From Luteibacter aegosomaticola (GTDB taxonomy: Bacteria > Pseudomonadota > Gammaproteobacteria > Xanthomonadales > Rhodanobacteraceae): a stretch of 64,000 bases of DNA. The stretch covers positions 1,736,001-1,800,000 of the forward strand of contig NZ_CP095741.1 of assembly GCF_023078475.1 (NCBI RefSeq). Direction: 5' to 3'. How positions within the stretch are numbered: position 1 is the first letter of the stretch; each line of letters opens with the position of its first letter. The notes under the pieces were generated by a model. It saw only the letters and a program-made list of their open reading frames with translations, searched no databases and was not told where the DNA came from. This document shows positions 1 to 10,270 of this stretch, piece by piece. The position numbers and the translations under genes were made by a program.

Positions 1-1026
<1,026 letters not shown>

Positions 1027-1116
1027 CTGACGAATGGGAGGGGGTGGCTCTGGAAAAAGACATATTGTGCCATCACCTGTGGAAATCGACCCCGTAAGGG
1101 CTCGAAATCCGGTGTA

Positions 1117-1122
1117 TATAAT
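1117..1122 (+). promoter_or_regulatory. Probable -10 box for clpS
   Basis: A perfect TATAAT lies in an AT-richer patch 28 bp before the clpS start, in the gap between the divergent nudix and clpS genes. No good -35 match was found at the usual 16-18 bp distance, so this is a partial promoter call. Confidence 0.45.
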
Positions 1123-1150
1123 CGAATCGCGTACCGAAGGTTCTTACTTA

Positions 1151-1483
1151 ATGTCCCAGGAACACGAACACGATCAGGAAAACGAGCGCGGACACGGCCT
1201 GGCCATCGAAACCGCTCGTCCCGAGACGGCGAAGCCCCCGTTGTTCCAGGTCGTCTTGCTGAACGACGACTTCACACCGATGGATTTCGTGGTTGAGGTG
1301 CTACGGAGCTTTTTTGGCATGGACCAGGAACGGGCGGTCCAGGTGATGCTCCATGTACACACCAGGGGGAAGGGCGTGTGCGGAGTATTCACTCGCGAGG
1401 TGGCAGAAACGAAGGTGACCCAGGTAAATGAATACTCACGGTCCCATCAGCACCCGCTGTTATGCACTATGGAAAAGATGTAG
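1151..1483 (+). CDS. clpS: ClpS, adaptor for ClpAP protease
   Basis: ClpS binds N-degron substrates (proteins with bulky hydrophobic N-termini) and hands them to the ClpA hexamer. The product is 110 residues. After an acidic, flexible N-terminus comes the core with [15 protein letters not shown] (the N-end-rule binding-pocket loop) and [19 protein letters not shown]. The ATG at 1151 is chosen because GAAGG lies about 10 bp upstream and the homology begins after it; the frame stays open further upstream. The clpA gene follows 78 bp later on the same strand, the usual arrangement. Confidence 0.96.
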   Translation: MSQEHEHDQENERGHGLAIETARPETAKPPLFQVVLLNDDFTPMDFVVEVLRSFFGMDQERAVQVMLHVHTRGKGVCGVFTREVAETKVTQVNEYSRSHQHPLLCTMEKM

Positions 1484-1561
1484 CAGATCCCCCATCTGGA
1501 GTTCATGCGGCACTAACAAGGGCTAAGAACCCGCCGCCCACAGCTATCGGAGACGGTCCGT

Positions 1562-3829
1562 ATGTTCAGCAAGGATCTCGAAGTCACCATTGGGCACTGC
1601 TATAAGCAGGCCCGGGAGCAGCGCCACGAGTTCATGACCGTGGAGCATCTCCTGCTCGCCCTCACGGAAAACACCTCCGCCCTGGCCGCCCTGCGTGCCT
1701 GTGGCGTGGATTTGCCCCGCCTTTCGGCGGATCTGCAGCGGATCATCGCTGAAACCGTCCCGGTCCTCCCCGCCGGCGACGAGCGTGACACCCAGCCCAC
1801 CCTGGGCTTCCAGCGTGTGCTCCAGCGCGCGGTCTACCATGTCCAGTCCTCGGGCCGGAAGGAAGTGACCGGCGCCAACGTTCTTGTCGCGATCTTCGGC
1901 GAAAAGGACAGTCACGCGGTCTATTTCCTGCACCAGCAGGAGATTACCCGTCTGGACGTGGTCAATTACATTTCCCACGGCATCGCCAAGATCAGCGATG
2001 AATCCGCGGCTGCCCCGTCCAGCGCTGAGCGCGATGGTGAGGAAGGCGGCGAGGGCAAGGGCAACCCGCTCAGCGAGTACGCCTCCAACCTCAACGAACT
2101 GGCCCTGCAGGGCAAGATCGATCCGCTGATCGGCCGCCAGGATGAAGTGGAGCGCACCATCCAGGTGCTTTGCCGCCGCCGCAAGAACAACCCGCTGTAC
2201 GTGGGTGAGGCTGGCGTGGGCAAGACCGCCCTTGCCGAAGGCCTTGCCAAGCGTATCGTCGAAGGCCAGGTGCCCGAGGTGCTGGAAGACTGCACCATCT
2301 GGTCGCTGGATCTCGGCGCCCTGGTGGCAGGCACCAAGTACCGCGGCGATTTCGAGAAGCGCCTGAAGGCGGTGATCGGCCAGCTGAAGAAGCAGCCGAA
2401 CGCCATCCTCTTCATCGACGAGATCCACACCATCATCGGTGCGGGCTCGGCGTCGGGCGGCACCATGGATGCCTCGAACCTGATCAAGCCCATGCTGGCC
2501 TCGGGTGAGCTGCGCTGCATCGGTTCCACCACGTTCCAGGAATTCCGCGGCATCTTCGAGAAGGACCGCGCCCTGGCTCGCCGCTTCCAGAAGATCGACG
2601 TGGTCGAGCCCACCGTGGCCGATTCCATCGAGATCCTGAAGGGCCTGAAGACCCGCTTCGAAGAGCACCACTCGGTGGAATACACCAGTGAGGCCCTGCG
2701 TGCGGCGGTGGATCTCTCGGTCAAGCACATCCCGGATCGCCTGTTGCCGGACAAGGCCATCGACGTGATCGATGAGGCCGGCGCACGCCAGCGCCTGCTG
2801 CCGGAAGAAGAGCGCACGGGCAAGGTCGACGTGCCGGAAATCGAGTACATCGTGGCCAAGATGGCGCGCATTCCGGCGAAGCAGGTCTCGGCCTCGGATC
2901 GCGACGTGCTGCGTAACCTCGAGCGCAACCTCAAGATGGTCGTGTTTGGCCAGGATGGGGCGATCGAAGCGCTGGCGTCGTCGATCAAGATGGCCCGTTC
3001 GGGCCTGGGCGATCCGTCCAAGCCGATCGGTAGCTTCCTGCTCGCCGGCCCCACGGGTGTCGGTAAGACGGAAGTGACCCGCCAGCTCGCCATGCAGCTC
3101 GGTATCGAGATGGTCCGCTTCGATATGTCCGAGTACATGGAAGCACATTCGGTGTCGCGCCTGGTCGGTGCGCCCCCGGGTTACGTGGGCTTCGACCAGG
3201 GTGGCCTGCTCACCGAGCAGATCACCAAGCACCCGCACTGCGTGCTGCTGCTGGATGAAATCGAGAAGGCGCATCCGGATGTGTACAACATCCTGCTGCA
3301 GGTGATGGATCGCGGCGTGCTGACCGATACCAACGGTCGCGAGGCGAACTTCAAGAACGTCATCGTGATCATGACGACGAACGCCGGCGCCCAGCTGGCC
3401 TCGCGTCGCGGCATCGGCTTCGTGAAGCAGAACCACTCGCCGGATGCGATGGAGACGATCCGCCGCATGTTCACGCCGGAGTTCCGCAACCGTCTCGATG
3501 CGGTCATCCAGTTCAATGCGCTGGATTTCGACCACATCCTGCGCGTTGTCGACAAGTTCCTCATCGAGCTGGAAGCCCAGCTTGCGGAGAAGAAGGTCAG
3601 CGTGGATGTCACCCCGGAGGCCCGCCGCTGGTTGGCCGAGCATGGCTTCGATCCGCAGATGGGTGCGCGCCCGATGGCACGCGTCATCCAGGACAAGGTC
3701 AAGCGCGCGCTCGCCGACGAACTGCTGTTCGGCAAGCTGGCCGAGGGCGGCAAGGTCACCTTGTCGGTCGATGGCGACGAGCTGCACGTGGAAACCGAGT
3801 CGGCCGAGCCGGCTACGGCTGAAGCGTAA
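1562..3829 (+). CDS. clpA: ClpA, ATPase subunit of ClpAP protease
   Basis: ClpA is an AAA+ unfoldase that threads substrates into the ClpP peptidase. The 755-residue product has the family length. It has an N-terminal Clp repeat domain (about 1-145) that docks ClpS, a first AAA+ module with Walker A GEAGVGKT near residue 215, and a second with GPTGVGKT near residue 497 and Walker B LLLDEIEKAH. The N- and C-terminal architecture matches ClpA rather than ClpB, since there is no long coiled-coil middle domain. It is probably co-transcribed with clpS and ends at a strong intrinsic terminator 18 bp downstream. clpP is not in the window. Confidence 0.97.
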   Translation: MFSKDLEVTIGHCYKQAREQRHEFMTVEHLLLALTENTSALAALRACGVDLPRLSADLQRIIAETVPVLPAGDERDTQPTLGFQRVLQRAVYHVQSSGRKEVTGANVLVAIFGEKDSHAVYFLHQQEITRLDVVNYISHGIAKISDESAAAPSSAERDGEEGGEGKGNPLSEYASNLNELALQGKIDPLIGRQDEVERTIQVLCRRRKNNPLYVGEAGVGKTALAEGLAKRIVEGQVPEVLEDCTIWSLDLGALVAGTKYRGDFEKRLKAVIGQLKKQPNAILFIDEIHTIIGAGSASGGTMDASNLIKPMLASGELRCIGSTTFQEFRGIFEKDRALARRFQKIDVVEPTVADSIEILKGLKTRFEEHHSVEYTSEALRAAVDLSVKHIPDRLLPDKAIDVIDEAGARQRLLPEEERTGKVDVPEIEYIVAKMARIPAKQVSASDRDVLRNLERNLKMVVFGQDGAIEALASSIKMARSGLGDPSKPIGSFLLAGPTGVGKTEVTRQLAMQLGIEMVRFDMSEYMEAHSVSRLVGAPPGYVGFDQGGLLTEQITKHPHCVLLLDEIEKAHPDVYNILLQVMDRGVLTDTNGREANFKNVIVIMTTNAGAQLASRRGIGFVKQNHSPDAMETIRRMFTPEFRNRLDAVIQFNALDFDHILRVVDKFLIELEAQLAEKKVSVDVTPEARRWLAEHGFDPQMGARPMARVIQDKVKRALADELLFGKLAEGGKVTLSVDGDELHVETESAEPATAEA

Positions 3830-3847
3830 AGCACTCGTTGGTGATGT

Positions 3848-3882
3848 AAAAAAGGCCGCCCTCCCGGGCGGCCTTTTTTTTT
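3848..3882 (+). terminator. Intrinsic terminator after clpA
   Basis: A run of A, a perfect GGCCGCC/GGCGGCC stem with a short loop, then nine T. It can also work from the opposite strand. Confidence 0.9.
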
Positions 3883-3977
3883 GTAGGAGCCCACCCTGTG
3901 GGCGACATCTTTCGCGACACCGCCACAGGACCTGTGACCCTTCCGCGAACGGCGTCGCCCACAGGGTGGGCTCCTAC
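3883..3977. repeat. 95-bp REP-type inverted pair (CCCACC arm subfamily)
   Basis: Two inverted arms, gtaggagcccaccctgtggg and its reverse complement, enclose a variable centre. The total is exactly 95 bp, the same as at 23148, 43893 and 46557. It lies between the convergent clpA and infA genes and could fold into a long hairpin in RNA or extruded DNA. It has no coding potential of its own. Confidence 0.9.
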
Positions 3978-3991
3978 AAATTCCGGGCAAC

Positions 3992-4019
3992 AAAAAAGCC
4001 GCGGCAGGCCGCGGCTTTT
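3992..4019 (-). terminator. Intrinsic terminator of infA (bidirectional)
   Basis: An AAGCCGCGG/CCGCGGCTT stem with a short loop, flanked by A and T runs on both sides. It lies 31 bp past the infA stop on the minus strand. Confidence 0.85.
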
Positions 4020-4050
4020 CATTCGCAGAAGGGCGGCGCCAGGCGCGCGC

Positions 4051-4269
4051 TTACTTCATGCGGTACGTGATACGACCCTTGGTGAGGTCGTACGGGGTCA
4101 TCTCGACCTTCACCTTGTCGCCGGTGAGGATACGGATGTAATGCTTACGCATACGGCCGGAGATATGGGCAGTGATGACGTGCCCGTTCTCGAGCTGCAC
4201 GCGGAACATGGTGTTGGGCAGGGTCTCCTGGACCGTGCCTTCCATTTCGATGACGTCGTCTTTTGCCAT
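4051..4269 (-). CDS. infA: Translation initiation factor IF-1
   Basis: IF-1 binds the A site of the 30S subunit during initiation. The product is 72 residues, the standard length, and is an OB-fold (S1-like) protein opening with [15 protein letters not shown]; the [12 protein letters not shown] segment is typical. The frame is open further upstream, but the ATG at 4267-4269 is the conserved start. It is monocistronic, convergent with clpA and separated from it by two terminators and a REP pair. clpA-infA adjacency is common in gammaproteobacteria. Confidence 0.97.
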   Translation of the reverse strand: MAKDDVIEMEGTVQETLPNTMFRVQLENGHVITAHISGRMRKHYIRILTGDKVKVEMTPYDLTKGRITYRMK

Positions 4270-4354
4270 GTGTTCCGGGTCGGAGTAGGGCCGGCTTGAC
4301 CGGCATAAGTCCCCTATTATGCCATGCCCACCCCGGCAAGGCCACCCGGGGGCC

Positions 4355-4630
4355 TCAGGCGAAGTATTCGTTGAGCTTGCCGCGGATCTCGTCTTCGATC
4401 TTGCCCTTGAAGGCCGACAGCAGCATGCCGAGCTCGGCGGTAACGTGGACATCGCTATCGGAGACGGCGATCGCGCCCTTCACGCCGGAGCCCGAGAACG
4501 CGTAGGCATCGCCTTCCCAACCGCCCTTGGTGCCGAACTTCTCGGCCATGCGGGCCGCCACTTTTTCCACCACGGCGCGCGCTTCGGCAGCGCTCTTGCC
4601 GTGCTCGCGGCGGATATCGATCTTGGCCAT
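4355..4630 (-). CDS. Polyhydroxyalkanoic acid system family protein
   Basis: The product is 91 residues and resembles the small PHA_gran_rgn family (PF09650), originally noted beside polyhydroxyalkanoate genes and of unknown biochemical role. It starts [13 protein letters not shown] and has the family's amphipathic helix ([12 protein letters not shown]), a central beta region ([19 protein letters not shown]) and a final helix ending KLNEYFA. No signal peptide or membrane segment is visible, so it is probably cytoplasmic or granule-surface. It lies 85 bp upstream of infA on the same strand. No PHA synthase gene is near, so the link to PHA rests on family naming alone. Confidence 0.72.
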   Translation of the reverse strand: MAKIDIRREHGKSAAEARAVVEKVAARMAEKFGTKGGWEGDAYAFSGSGVKGAIAVSDSDVHVTAELGMLLSAFKGKIEDEIRGKLNEYFA

Positions 4631-4758
4631 GGGGGAGTCTCCGCGGGAAAAGGGTGGGCAAGTCTAACAGGCCCCTCGGCTGAACCGGGCCGATCTCTTT
4701 GCGTTCAAATAGATACCGCACTCTGCTAAAGTCGCGTCGTCATCCGGCCGGTCCCTCC

Positions 4759-5526
4759 ATGCGCATTGAATTCGTCAGCTCGGCTCGCGGTGATTTTCAC
4801 TGGTCCCGGCCCGTGCTTACGATCGGCCGCGCCGAAGAAAACGATCTCGTCGTGTCCGAGGCACAGGTCGCCGGCCAGCACGTCACCATCCAGCGCGACC
4901 GTCGCGGCATGGTGCTCGAGGTCGCTTCCGGCGTCGGCCGTGTCTACGTCAACGCGCGGCCCGTGCGTGAAAAAGCCCTTCTGCGTCCGGGAGATAGCCT
5001 CTCGCTGGGCGATTGCCGCATGCTTATTCGCGATGACGACGATCTGGAAGCCCGCGAGCTCCAGACACCCACGGACGCGCGCTGCACGGCTGCGTTGCGG
5101 CCGGTGGCCGGCCCGCTTTCGGGTCGCCTAGTCGCCATCGGCGAGCGCCTCGAACTCGGTGCGACCCATGGCGCGTTGCCGCTGGAACTGCCTGGCAACG
5201 ATGCCGCGCTCCTCACGTTCGCGTGGGAAGACGACGAACTGATTCTCGATGCGTCGCGTGTTCCGGCCCGGCACGCGCTGCGGGTTAATGGCGTGCGTAC
5301 CGTGCGGGCGGTGCTCCAGCCCGGCGACCAGATCGGCCTGGCCACCCACCGCTTTATCCTGGAAGCCCCGGGCTGGTCGGCGGAGCCGCTGGTGGTGCTG
5401 CCCGAACCCGAGCCGGAGCCGGAACCCGAAGAGCCGGCGAGCGCCCGTGGCGACGTATGGTGGCTGATCCTTACCGCGGCCTTGCTCGCCGCCGGTATCG
5501 CCGTGGTGCTGTTCGCGCCGTTCTAA
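4759..5526 (+). CDS. FHA-domain protein with C-terminal membrane anchor
   Basis: The product is 255 residues. Residues 1-90 form a forkhead-associated (phosphothreonine-binding) domain: IGRAEENDLVVSE is the canonical GR..ND core and GQHVTI replaces the usual SR.HA. A second FHA-like half follows at about 110-215. A Pro-Glu repeat linker (PEPEPEPEPEEP) leads to a single membrane helix near residues 231-253, ending FAPF, so it looks like a tail-anchored protein with its FHA domains in the cytoplasm. The ATG at 4759 is chosen because the fold begins there. No kinase gene is adjacent, so the partner is unknown. Confidence 0.75.
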   Translation: MRIEFVSSARGDFHWSRPVLTIGRAEENDLVVSEAQVAGQHVTIQRDRRGMVLEVASGVGRVYVNARPVREKALLRPGDSLSLGDCRMLIRDDDDLEARELQTPTDARCTAALRPVAGPLSGRLVAIGERLELGATHGALPLELPGNDAALLTFAWEDDELILDASRVPARHALRVNGVRTVRAVLQPGDQIGLATHRFILEAPGWSAEPLVVLPEPEPEPEPEEPASARGDVWWLILTAALLAAGIAVVLFAPF

Positions 5527-5587
5527 GCCCCCGTTTCGCCCGCATGCGGCGGCATAATGCCGGTTCACCCATGCGAGAGGACACGAC

Positions 5588-6673
5588 GTGAGCAGAGCCT
5601 GGAATTTCAGCGCCGGACCGGCGGCGCTGCCGGAAGCGGTACTCAAGCGCGCACAGGCTGAGCTCCTCGATTGGAACGGTTCCGGCGCCTCCGTGATGGA
5701 GCTGTCCCACCGTGGCAAGCCCTTCATGGCGCTGGCCGCCGCCGCCGAGCAACGCCTGCGCGGCCTGATGGGCATTCCTGAGAACTACAAGGTGCTGTTC
5801 CTGCAGGGCGGCGCCACCCAGCATTTCGCGCAGATCCCGATGAACCTGGCCGGCCCCGATGGCCACGCCGATTACATCGTCACCGGCCACTGGGGCGAGA
5901 AAGCCGTGCGCGAAGCCGCGCCGTACCTTGATGCCCGCGTGGCTGCCACATCGGTCGCCGATAACTACCTGAAACTGCCAGCTCGTGAGACCTGGCAGCT
6001 CAGCCCCGGCGCCGCTTACGTGCACTACACGCCGAACGAAACGATCCATGGCGTCGAATTCCACGACGTGCCCGACGTCGGCGATACGCCGCTCGTCGCC
6101 GACATGTCGTCGAACATCCTCAGCGAACCGGTGGATGTTTCGCGCTTCGGCCTGATCTATGCAGGCGCGCAGAAAAACATCGGCCCCTCGGGCCTCGTCA
6201 TCATGGTGATCCGTGACGATCTGCTTGCGCGCACGGGGCGGCCGATGGCGAATATCTTCCGCTACGCCGAGCACGCGAAGAACGATTCCATGCTCAACAC
6301 GCCGAATACCTGGGGCTGGTATCTCGCGGGGCTTACCTTCGAGTGGCTCGAAGCGCAGGGTGGCCTTGCCGCCATGGGTGAGCGCAACAAGGCGAAAGCG
6401 GCGCTGCTATACGACACCATCGATAGTTCCAACGGTTACTACCGCAGCCCGGTGGAAGTCGCTTCGCGCTCGCGCATGAACGTGCCGTTCACCTTGCACG
6501 ATAGCGCGCTCGATGCCGCTTTTCTCAAGGAATCCGAGGCGGAAGGGCTGCTCGCATTGAAGGGGCACAAGGCTGTGGGCGGCATGCGTGCATCGCTCTA
6601 CAACGCCGTTCCGCTCGAAGCCGTCGAGGTGCTTGTGAAATTCATGCGGGACTTTGCAACGCGGCACGGTTAA
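5588..6673 (+). CDS. serC: Phosphoserine aminotransferase
   Basis: SerC converts 3-phosphohydroxypyruvate and glutamate to phosphoserine (serine synthesis) and also acts in pyridoxal phosphate synthesis. The product is 361 residues, the normal length. It starts at a GTG preceded by GAGAGGA. WNFSAGPAALP at the N-terminus and GAQKNIGPSG (holding the PLP-binding lysine, near residue 199) are diagnostic. It heads an aromatic/serine cluster with pheA 79 bp downstream. Confidence 0.97.
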   Translation: MSRAWNFSAGPAALPEAVLKRAQAELLDWNGSGASVMELSHRGKPFMALAAAAEQRLRGLMGIPENYKVLFLQGGATQHFAQIPMNLAGPDGHADYIVTGHWGEKAVREAAPYLDARVAATSVADNYLKLPARETWQLSPGAAYVHYTPNETIHGVEFHDVPDVGDTPLVADMSSNILSEPVDVSRFGLIYAGAQKNIGPSGLVIMVIRDDLLARTGRPMANIFRYAEHAKNDSMLNTPNTWGWYLAGLTFEWLEAQGGLAAMGERNKAKAALLYDTIDSSNGYYRSPVEVASRSRMNVPFTLHDSALDAAFLKESEAEGLLALKGHKAVGGMRASLYNAVPLEAVEVLVKFMRDFATRHG

Positions 6674-6752
6674 AGTCGGGGATCACCGCAGTGCAACATG
6701 CGTTTGCGGTGATAACTGTTTCAATTGCAACCACTTAGCCGCCTGGAAGTCC

Positions 6753-7856
6753 ATGAGCAAGAGCAGCTCCACCGATAAACAAGCCACGCTGGGCGAGGCG
6801 CGTCAGCGCATCGACAGCATCGACCAGCAACTGCAATCGCTCATCAGTGAGCGCGCCCGTTGGGCACAGCAGGTCGGCCGGGCCAAGGGCCCGTTGAAGG
6901 CGGCGGTGGAGTATTACCGACCCGAACGGGAAGCTCAGGTGCTACGTGGTGTCATCGATCGCAACGATGGCCCGCTGCCGAACGCGGAACTGGTACGCCT
7001 GTTCCGCGAGATCATGTCGTCGTGCCTTTCGCAGCAGCAGCCCCTGAAGATCGGTTACCTCGGCCCCGAGGGCACCTTCAGCGAACAGGCCGTGCGTAAA
7101 CAGTTCGGCCATGCAGCGTATGGCCTGCCGCTTGGCAGCATCGAGGAAGTGTTCCAGGAAGTGGCCGCTGGCAACGCCGATTTTGGCGTGGTGCCGGTGG
7201 AGAACTCGGGGCAGGGCATGATCCAGATGACCCTGGATATGTTCCTCACCTCCAAGGCCACCATCTGCGGCGAAGTGGAACTGCGCGTGCACCAGAACCT
7301 GCTCTCGCTTACCGGCGAGATGAAGGACATCAAGCGCATCTACTCGCATCCGCAGTCGCTGCAGCAGTGCCAGGCGTGGCTGCGCGTGAACCTGCCGAAC
7401 GTCGAGCGCATCGCGGTATCGAGCAACGCCGAAGCGGCGCGCATGGCCAAGCTCTCGCCGGAATCCGCCGCCATCGCCGGTGAATCCGCCGCGCGTGTGT
7501 ACGGCCTGAAGATCATCGCGGGCCCCATCGAAGATCGCAGCGACAACACCACGCGCTTCCTGGTCATCGGCCGCACGATCTTCCCGCCGTCGGGTAATGA
7601 CCGCACGTCGCTGCTGGTATCGGTGCGCGACAAGCCCGGTGCGCTGTACGACGTGCTCAAGCCGCTCGCCGAACACGGCATCAGCATGAACCGCATCGAG
7701 TCACGCCCGGCGCATACCGGCAAGTGGCAGTACGCGTTCTTCATCGATGTCTCTGGCCATGTGGAAGACGAGGCCCTGCAGGCCGCGTTGCACGAAATGA
7801 AGCCTGCCGCCGCCGATGTGCGCGTGCTGGGCGCTTACCCCGTCGCCTTGCCATGA
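6753..7856 (+). CDS. pheA: Bifunctional chorismate mutase/prephenate dehydratase (P-protein)
   Basis: This enzyme converts chorismate to prephenate and then to phenylpyruvate, the committed steps to phenylalanine. It has 367 residues. An AroQ-type chorismate mutase lies at about 10-95 (RIDSIDQQLQSLISERARW). The prephenate dehydratase domain follows from about 97 (GYLGPEGTFSEQA), with VPVENSGQG and DNTTRFLVIG carrying active-site residues. A C-terminal ACT domain contains the ESRPAHTGKWQY phenylalanine-binding motif, so feedback inhibition by phenylalanine is expected. The ATG at 6753 is taken as the start rather than longer in-frame extensions because it places the mutase domain normally. The stop overlaps hisC by 4 bp (ATGA). 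Confidence 0.95.
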   Translation: MSKSSSTDKQATLGEARQRIDSIDQQLQSLISERARWAQQVGRAKGPLKAAVEYYRPEREAQVLRGVIDRNDGPLPNAELVRLFREIMSSCLSQQQPLKIGYLGPEGTFSEQAVRKQFGHAAYGLPLGSIEEVFQEVAAGNADFGVVPVENSGQGMIQMTLDMFLTSKATICGEVELRVHQNLLSLTGEMKDIKRIYSHPQSLQQCQAWLRVNLPNVERIAVSSNAEAARMAKLSPESAAIAGESAARVYGLKIIAGPIEDRSDNTTRFLVIGRTIFPPSGNDRTSLLVSVRDKPGALYDVLKPLAEHGISMNRIESRPAHTGKWQYAFFIDVSGHVEDEALQAALHEMKPAAADVRVLGAYPVALP

Positions 7857-8965
7857 CCGCCGCGTTCGATGCAGCCGCGCTCGCCAACCGGGCGACGTCG
7901 GCTCTGCGTGCCTACGATCCCGGTCACGACCTTCCCGCGCTACGCAAACGCTTTGGCGCGGTGCTCTCCGAGCTGGGTTCCAACGAGAACCCGCTCGGCC
8001 CGAGCCCGCAGGCCACGCGTGCCGCCACCCGCGTGCTGGAAGATATCTGGCGTTATCCCGACCCGCTTGGCGCTTCGCTGAAGCATCGCCTCTCCGGCGA
8101 GCTGGGCGTGCCGGTCAGCGCCATTACCCTCGGTAACGGTTCGCACGAACTGCTCATGCTGCTGGCGCAGTGCTTTGCCGATGCCGAGCACCCGGTGGTG
8201 CATTCGCAGTACGGTTTTGCGGTATTCCCGATCGCGGCTGCCGCCGCGGGCGCACCGGCAATTCGCGTCCCTGCGTTGCCGGTGGATCACCCAACGGCGC
8301 CTTACGGTCACGACTTGCCGGCCATCGCGGCAGCGGTGACACCCGCCACGCGGCTGGTCTATCTCGCCAATCCGAATAATCCGACCGGCACGTGGTTCAC
8401 CGATGCCGAGCTTGAGGCGTTCCTCGAGAAGGTGCCTGCGGAAACCCTCGTGGTCGTCGACGAGGCCTACCACGAGTACGTCGACGCCGCGGGACTCAGC
8501 ACGGCGCTGCATTTGCTGGGGCGCTTCCCGAACCTGATCGTGACGCGCACTTTTTCGAAGGCGTACGCGCTCGCCGGCCTGCGGATTGGCTACATGCTCA
8601 GCCACCCGTCGGTGGCCGCGGTGGCCGAGCGCCTCCGTGAGTCGTTCAACGTCAACGGCGTGGCGCTGGCCGCAGCGGAAGCGGCGCTCGGTGACCACGA
8701 ACATCGCGCACGCGTCCGCGACACCAATCATCGCGACCGCGCGTGGCTGGCCGAGGAGCTCAGCGCTCGCGGCTTCCGCGTGCTGCCGTCGCAAACCAAT
8801 TTCCTGCTCGTCGACCTGGGCCAGGACGCTACCGCTTTCGAGAAACACCTGTTCGAAGCCGGCGTGATCGTCCGCCCCATGGGTGGCTACGGCCTGCCGC
8901 ACACCGTGCGTATCAGTGTCGGCAGCCGCGGCGAGCTCCAACGTCTTTTGGAGAACCTGCCATGA
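7853..8965 (+). CDS. hisC: Histidinol-phosphate/aromatic aminotransferase, HisC2 type
   Basis: The product is a 370-residue class I/II PLP aminotransferase. Visible motifs are SNENPLGPSP (substrate loop), LANPNNPTGTW (PLP-binding asparagine), VVVDEAYHEY and RTFSKAYALAGLRIGY (Schiff-base lysine). The family includes histidinol-phosphate aminotransferase. Its position between pheA and aroA, as in the serC-pheA-hisC2 clusters of pseudomonads, suggests it mainly transaminates phenylpyruvate or 4-hydroxyphenylpyruvate, with histidine synthesis as a possible second role; that choice is inference. Both ends overlap the neighbours by 4 bp, so translation is coupled. Confidence 0.88.
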   Translation: MTAAFDAAALANRATSALRAYDPGHDLPALRKRFGAVLSELGSNENPLGPSPQATRAATRVLEDIWRYPDPLGASLKHRLSGELGVPVSAITLGNGSHELLMLLAQCFADAEHPVVHSQYGFAVFPIAAAAAGAPAIRVPALPVDHPTAPYGHDLPAIAAAVTPATRLVYLANPNNPTGTWFTDAELEAFLEKVPAETLVVVDEAYHEYVDAAGLSTALHLLGRFPNLIVTRTFSKAYALAGLRIGYMLSHPSVAAVAERLRESFNVNGVALAAAEAALGDHEHRARVRDTNHRDRAWLAEELSARGFRVLPSQTNFLLVDLGQDATAFEKHLFEAGVIVRPMGGYGLPHTVRISVGSRGELQRLLENLP

Positions 8966-10269
8966 CCTCTCTGGCCTGGATCAGCCGCGCTGCCGGCCCC
9001 CTGCACGGCGAGCTCGTCGTGCCCGGCGATAAATCCGTCTCGCACCGCGCGCTCATGTTCGGCGCCCTTGCCGAAGGCACCACGCATATCCGTGGCTTCC
9101 TCGAAGGCGAGGACACCCGCGCCACCGCTGCCATCCTCGGCAAGCTCGGCGTGCGCTTCGACACCCCGGCGCCGGGCGAGCGCGTGGTGCACGGCGTCGG
9201 CCTGCACGGCCTGCGCGGCACCACCGAGTCGCTCGATTGCGGCAACGCCGGTACGGGCATGCGCCTGCTGGCCGGTTTGCTGGCGGGGCAGGCTTTCGAC
9301 TCGACCCTCGTGGGCGACGCGTCGCTGTCGGGTCGCCCGATGCGTCGCGTGACCGACCCGCTCAGCGAGATGGGCGCGCAGATCGATACGAACGACGGCA
9401 AGCCGCCGCTGCGTATCCACGGTGGTCGCAAGCTCAAGGGCATCAGCTACAAATCGCCGGTCGCCAGCGCACAGATCAAATCGGCCCTGTTGCTGGCCGG
9501 CCTGTACGCGGAGGGCGAAACGGAAGTGATCGAGCCGCACCCGACGCGCGACTACACCGAAAGCATGCTCAAGGCCTTCGGCTGGCCGATCGAGTACTCG
9601 CCGGGCAAGGCGAAGGTCACGGGTGGCCACGTACTGCGCGCGGTCGATGTGGACGTGCCCGCTGACTTTTCCTCAGCCGCGTTCTTCATCGTCGCTGCCT
9701 GCATCGTGCCGGGTTCGCACCTGCGCCTGAAGGGCGTGGGCCTCAACCCGCGACGCACGGGTCTGCTCGCAGCGCTCGAGCTGATGGGCGCGGACATCGC
9801 CGTGGAAAACGAGCGCGAGAGCGGTGGCGAAGCCATCGCGGATCTCGTTGTTCGCTACCGCCCGCTGCACGGCGTGGCGCTGCCGCTCGATATCGTCCCC
9901 GATATGATCGATGAGTTCCCCGCGCTGTTCGTTGCGGCGGCCTGCGCCGAGGGTATGACCACCATCCGTGGCGCGGCCGAGCTACGCGTGAAGGAATCGG
10001 ACCGTATCGCCACCATGGCGAACGGCCTGAAGGCCTGCGGCGTGTTGATCGACGAGCTGCCGGACGGCGCCATGATCCGTGGCGGCGCGATCGGCGGCGG
10101 GTCGGTCGACAGCCATGGCGATCACCGGATCGCGATGAGTTTTGCCATTGCGGGGCTGGTGTCGACGGCGCCGATCACGATTGGCGATTGCGCCAATGTC
10201 GCGACGTCGTTCCCGGGGTTCATTGATCTTGCCAACGGTGTGGGTTTCAGCCTGACCGAGGCAGCGTGA
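8962..10269 (+). CDS. aroA: 3-phosphoshikimate 1-carboxyvinyltransferase (EPSP synthase)
   Basis: AroA joins shikimate-3-phosphate and phosphoenolpyruvate to form EPSP in the shikimate pathway. It has 435 residues. Signature motifs are PGDKSVSHRALMF near residue 20, GNAGTGMRLLAG near 94 and ELRVKESDRI near 340; the last is diagnostic. The ATG at 8962 overlaps the hisC stop, and this start removes an in-frame upstream extension that lies inside hisC. It ends the serC-pheA-hisC-aroA operon. No cmk or rpsA follows, unlike the E. coli and Pseudomonas layouts, and there is no fused TyrA domain. Confidence 0.97.
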   Translation: MTSLAWISRAAGPLHGELVVPGDKSVSHRALMFGALAEGTTHIRGFLEGEDTRATAAILGKLGVRFDTPAPGERVVHGVGLHGLRGTTESLDCGNAGTGMRLLAGLLAGQAFDSTLVGDASLSGRPMRRVTDPLSEMGAQIDTNDGKPPLRIHGGRKLKGISYKSPVASAQIKSALLLAGLYAEGETEVIEPHPTRDYTESMLKAFGWPIEYSPGKAKVTGGHVLRAVDVDVPADFSSAAFFIVAACIVPGSHLRLKGVGLNPRRTGLLAALELMGADIAVENERESGGEAIADLVVRYRPLHGVALPLDIVPDMIDEFPALFVAAACAEGMTTIRGAAELRVKESDRIATMANGLKACGVLIDELPDGAMIRGGAIGGGSVDSHGDHRIAMSFAIAGLVSTAPITIGDCANVATSFPGFIDLANGVGFSLTEAA

Positions 10270-10270
10270 T

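Noticed and set aside
1544..3787. A 747-residue open frame antisense to clpA
   Set aside because: It is complementary to a certain gene; GC-rich codon use keeps the reverse frame open. The product is low-complexity (His, Arg, Leu, Asp) with no domain.
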